Below are positions 61,902 through 64,000 of a stretch of 64,000 nt of DNA, piece after piece. Both the position numbers and the translations under genes were made by a program. This DNA is from Mycolicibacterium sp. GF69 (GTDB lineage: Bacteria > Actinomycetota > Actinomycetes > Mycobacteriales > Mycobacteriaceae): positions 1 through 64,000 of the forward strand of contig NZ_QMEW01000016.1 in NCBI RefSeq assembly GCF_003284965.1, written 5' to 3'. A model generated the notes under the pieces. The model saw nothing but the letters and a program-made list of their open reading frames with translations, was not told where the DNA came from and ran no database searches. Each line of letters starts with the position of its first letter. Within the stretch, counting starts at the first letter, position 1.

Positions 61902-63457
61902 ACCGTCGCGCGGTCGCGGCCCTCCCAGTACGGCTTACGCAGTTCCTTCTTCAGGATCTTGCCCGTCGGGTTGCGCGGCAACTCGTCGGTGATGTCGACG
62001 GTCTTCGGACATTTGTAGGCCGCGAGCCGCTCCCGACACCAAGCGATGAGCTCTTCTGGGGTCGCCGAACCCTCCAGTGACACAACGGCCTTGACCACCT
62101 CACCCCACTTGTCGTCGGGGACCCCGATCACGGCGACGTCGGCCACCGCGGGATGTTCGGCGACCACCCGCTCCACCTCGATCGAGTAGATGTTCTCCCC
62201 GCCGGAGATGATCATGTCCTTGAGTCGATCCTCGACGAAGATGTAGCCGTCTTCGTCGATGCGGCCGATGTCCCCGCTGCGGAACCAGCCGTCGTCGGTG
62301 ATCGCCTCCGCGGTCGCGTCGGGCTTGTTGTGGTAGCCCTTCATCAGTTGTGGTGTGCGGAACCACAGTTCACCCTGCTCGCCGGCCTCGACATCGGCCA
62401 GCGTATCGGGGTCGACGACGCGAACGTCCGCGCCCGGGATCACCCGCCCGGCGCTGACCAGCCGCTCCTCGGCGCCCGAGCGGTGATCGTCGGGCAGCAA
62501 CTGACTGATCACCCCGCAGACCTCCGTCAACCCGTACACCTGGATGAAATCGGTGTTCGGCCACGCTTTGAGCGCAGCTCGCAGCAAAGGCAGCGGCATC
62601 GGGGAGGCGCCGTAGACGTATGTCTTCAACGCCCCGAACAGCTTGACCGCGTCCTCGCCGGACTCCAGCACCTTCGCCAGTACGGCGGGCACCAGGAACG
62701 TCCGATTCGCGCCCTTGAGGATCGCGCCGGCCAGCGACGCCCCGTCGACTTCGCGTGTCATCACGCTCGGCACACCGTCGTGAATTCCGAACTGTACGTA
62801 GGACGATCCGCCGACGTGGAACAGCGGCATCGACACCATGCTCTTGTCGCCCTCGTCGAAGCCCCACCCGTTGTGCGCGTGAATCGTGTGCGCGATCAAG
62901 TTGGCCTGGGTGATCTGTACGCCCTTCGGGCGTCCGGTCGTTCCCGACGAGTACATGATGATCACCACGTCGTCGGGTTGGACGTCGTCTGAGCGGCCGA
63001 CCGGCGTCGAGTCGGCCAGCAGCGCCTCGTAGTCGTCGTCGTCGCCCTCCGGGGTCACTTCGATGATCTGTTCGACGCCGGTGAGCTTGTCGCGGATCTT
63101 CTCGATGGTCGGTTTGAGCTCGCTGCCGACGACCAGCAGCTTGGCCCCCGAGTCGTTGATCACGTAGTCCAGCTCGTCGGCGGCCAGCCGGAAGTTGATG
63201 ATCGCGTTCGCCGCGCCCAACGACGCGGCGGCCAGGGTCAGTTCGACGCACGCCGGGTGGTTCTTGTCCAGGAACGCCACCACGTCGCCGCGCCCGATGC
63301 CGCGCTGCTGCAGCGCGCCCGCGAGCCGGCGCACCCGCTCGTTCCATTGTTCCCACGTCCAGCTGCGGTCGAGGAAGGTCATCGCTTCGGCGTCGGGTTT
63401 GGTTTCGGCCCAGTGCGCGAGCCGTTCGTCGAGAAAACGCGGGTCAGGCAGGTTCAT
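61898..63457 (-). CDS. Fatty-acid-CoA ligase (FadD type)
   Basis: 519 residues, adenylate-forming superfamily. AMP motif YSSGTTGRPKGV near 180, VYGLTEVCGV near 300, GWFRSGDIGRIDEDGY and the C-terminal catalytic Lys in NPTGKILKKELRKP. The ATG at 63457 (MNLPDPRF) is preferred. A general FadD; not the menaquinone enzyme MenE, which is shorter. It is near the place of M. tuberculosis fadD8, but is on the opposite relative strand, so I leave the symbol blank. Downstream of a membrane-protein gene by 30 nt. Confidence 0.88.
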   Translation of the reverse strand: MNLPDPRFLDERLAHWAETKPDAEAMTFLDRSWTWEQWNERVRRLAGALQQRGIGRGDVVAFLDKNHPACVELTLAAASLGAANAIINFRLAADELDYVINDSGAKLLVVGSELKPTIEKIRDKLTGVEQIIEVTPEGDDDDYEALLADSTPVGRSDDVQPDDVVIIMYSSGTTGRPKGVQITQANLIAHTIHAHNGWGFDEGDKSMVSMPLFHVGGSSYVQFGIHDGVPSVMTREVDGASLAGAILKGANRTFLVPAVLAKVLESGEDAVKLFGALKTYVYGASPMPLPLLRAALKAWPNTDFIQVYGLTEVCGVISQLLPDDHRSGAEERLVSAGRVIPGADVRVVDPDTLADVEAGEQGELWFRTPQLMKGYHNKPDATAEAITDDGWFRSGDIGRIDEDGYIFVEDRLKDMIISGGENIYSIEVERVVAEHPAVADVAVIGVPDDKWGEVVKAVVSLEGSATPEELIAWCRERLAAYKCPKTVDITDELPRNPTGKILKKELRKPYWEGRDRATV

Positions 63458-63487
63458 GCGACGAGCGTGCCACGCCGGGCGCACCGG

Positions 63488-64000
63488 TCAGTCGGGATTG
63501 GCCGAGTTGAGCGCCGAGTCCGGGGCCACCTCGCCGGCCTTGCCGCCCGCGTCATCGGCCCCGACGTGTTCGCGGTTCAGGCCCCTGCGGTCGTAGAACC
63601 GGGTGACGGCGGCTCCGATCGTCAGACCGATGAGAAGCCCGACCGTCGTCGATATCAGCGCGTGGGTCAGTCCCGCGTCGACGCGTCCGTCGAAATAGAG
63701 AAGTGCCCGGGCGCCGAGAAAGACCTGGTGCATGGGTTCGAAAGTGGCCAGCCAGCCGAATACGGGCGGCGCGGCCTGCAGCGGAATGGTGCCTCCATTG
63801 GACGGCAGTCCCAGCATCACGAAGACGAAGAGGTTGACCAGCAGCCCCATCGAACCCAACGCGGCGATCAACGACGTCGCGGTGATACCCACCGCCGCGA
63901 TCGTGAACGCACCGTAGAGCCACAACGCCAGGGCGTTCGGTATCGGCATGCCGAGGCCGTGCGCGATCGCCATGTAGACCGCCGACGTCAACACCGCGAT
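63488..64000 (-). CDS. Membrane protein C terminus (DUF3533-like), N terminus outside the window
   Basis: The final 170 residues of a protein that starts beyond 64000. Four to five membrane segments (ALWLYGAFTIAAVGITATSLIAA, LVNLFVFVMLGLPSNGG and ISTTVGLLIGLTIGAAVTRF) with the TIPLQAAPPVFGWLATFEPMHQVFLGARALLYF loop are typical of the DUF3533/ABC-2 type exporter-related family. The tail is hydrophilic and acidic. It is 30 nt upstream of the fadD on the same strand and may share the operon. Confidence 0.65.
   Translation of the reverse strand: MAVLTSAVYMAIAHGLGMPIPNALALWLYGAFTIAAVGITATSLIAALGSMGLLVNLFVFVMLGLPSNGGTIPLQAAPPVFGWLATFEPMHQVFLGARALLYFDGRVDAGLTHALISTTVGLLIGLTIGAAVTRFYDRRGLNREHVGADDAGGKAGEVAPDSALNSANPD

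Noticed and set aside
61898..63457. Calling the acyl-CoA synthetase menE
   Set aside because: Too long, and it has full FadD-type motifs with a fatty-acid-ligase layout; mycobacterial MenE is much shorter.
1..64000. CRISPR arrays, prophage or insertion sequences
   Set aside because: No regularly spaced repeats, no transposase, integrase or phage structural genes were recognised.

Overview
The window is high-GC and reads as a mycobacterium, probably an environmental Mycolicibacterium-like species. The evidence is two mycolic-acid SAM methyltransferases beside a KasA-type ketosynthase, menaquinone genes including menJ, several F420 (Ddn-type) reductases, and gene order from about 31.7 kb to 60.7 kb that follows the M. 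tuberculosis Rv0553-Rv0566c block in inverted orientation. Species was not determined.

Region 1 (1-13.3 kb) is a selenocysteine module. A three-gene formate dehydrogenase operon (fdhA-fdhB-fdhC, minus strand) has an in-frame UGA in fdhA, followed 11 nt later by a hairpin with a GGUCU loop, a bacterial SECIS. A few kb away lie selA and selB (overlapping), a UCA-anticodon tRNA-Sec of 95 nt and selD: all dedicated parts of the Sec pathway in one place. A Tat-exported GH16 glycosidase, a GT-C glycosyltransferase, an NTF2-like protein and a DUF488 protein lie among them.

Region 2 (13.3-31.4 kb) is mixed. It holds a 46-aa small protein coupled to a DUF5994 protein, a receptor kinase fused to an amino-acid-binding domain with a near-perfect palindrome upstream, a P450, a large LPG-synthase-like membrane protein with a kinase-like middle, the methyltransferase pair next to a ketosynthase whose catalytic Cys is Asp, a degenerate ABC ATPase with a YhgE/Pip protein, a PhyH oxygenase, a carotenoid oxygenase with a divergent TetR regulator and palindromic operator, and a Fic-domain protein of less GC-biased composition next to tRNA-Tyr.

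Region 3 (31.5-45.1 kb) carries yajQ, a tightly coupled ABC-transporter/asparaginase/M20-peptidase operon whose binding-protein gene has a one-base frameshift, gpsA, a secreted protein, a flavin monooxygenase, a LuxR regulator, a Ddn-type reductase, htpX, the polyprenyl synthase grcC1 and menJ.

Region 4 (45.1-64 kb) has accessory genes, then menG, mgtA and menD with bpoC. A block of five unrelated genes separates these from menC. TspO/SOUL, an acyl-CoA synthetase and the end of a membrane protein close the window. A 57-nt palindromic repeat occurs twice (8.45 kb and 41.85 kb), each time between the stops of two convergent genes.
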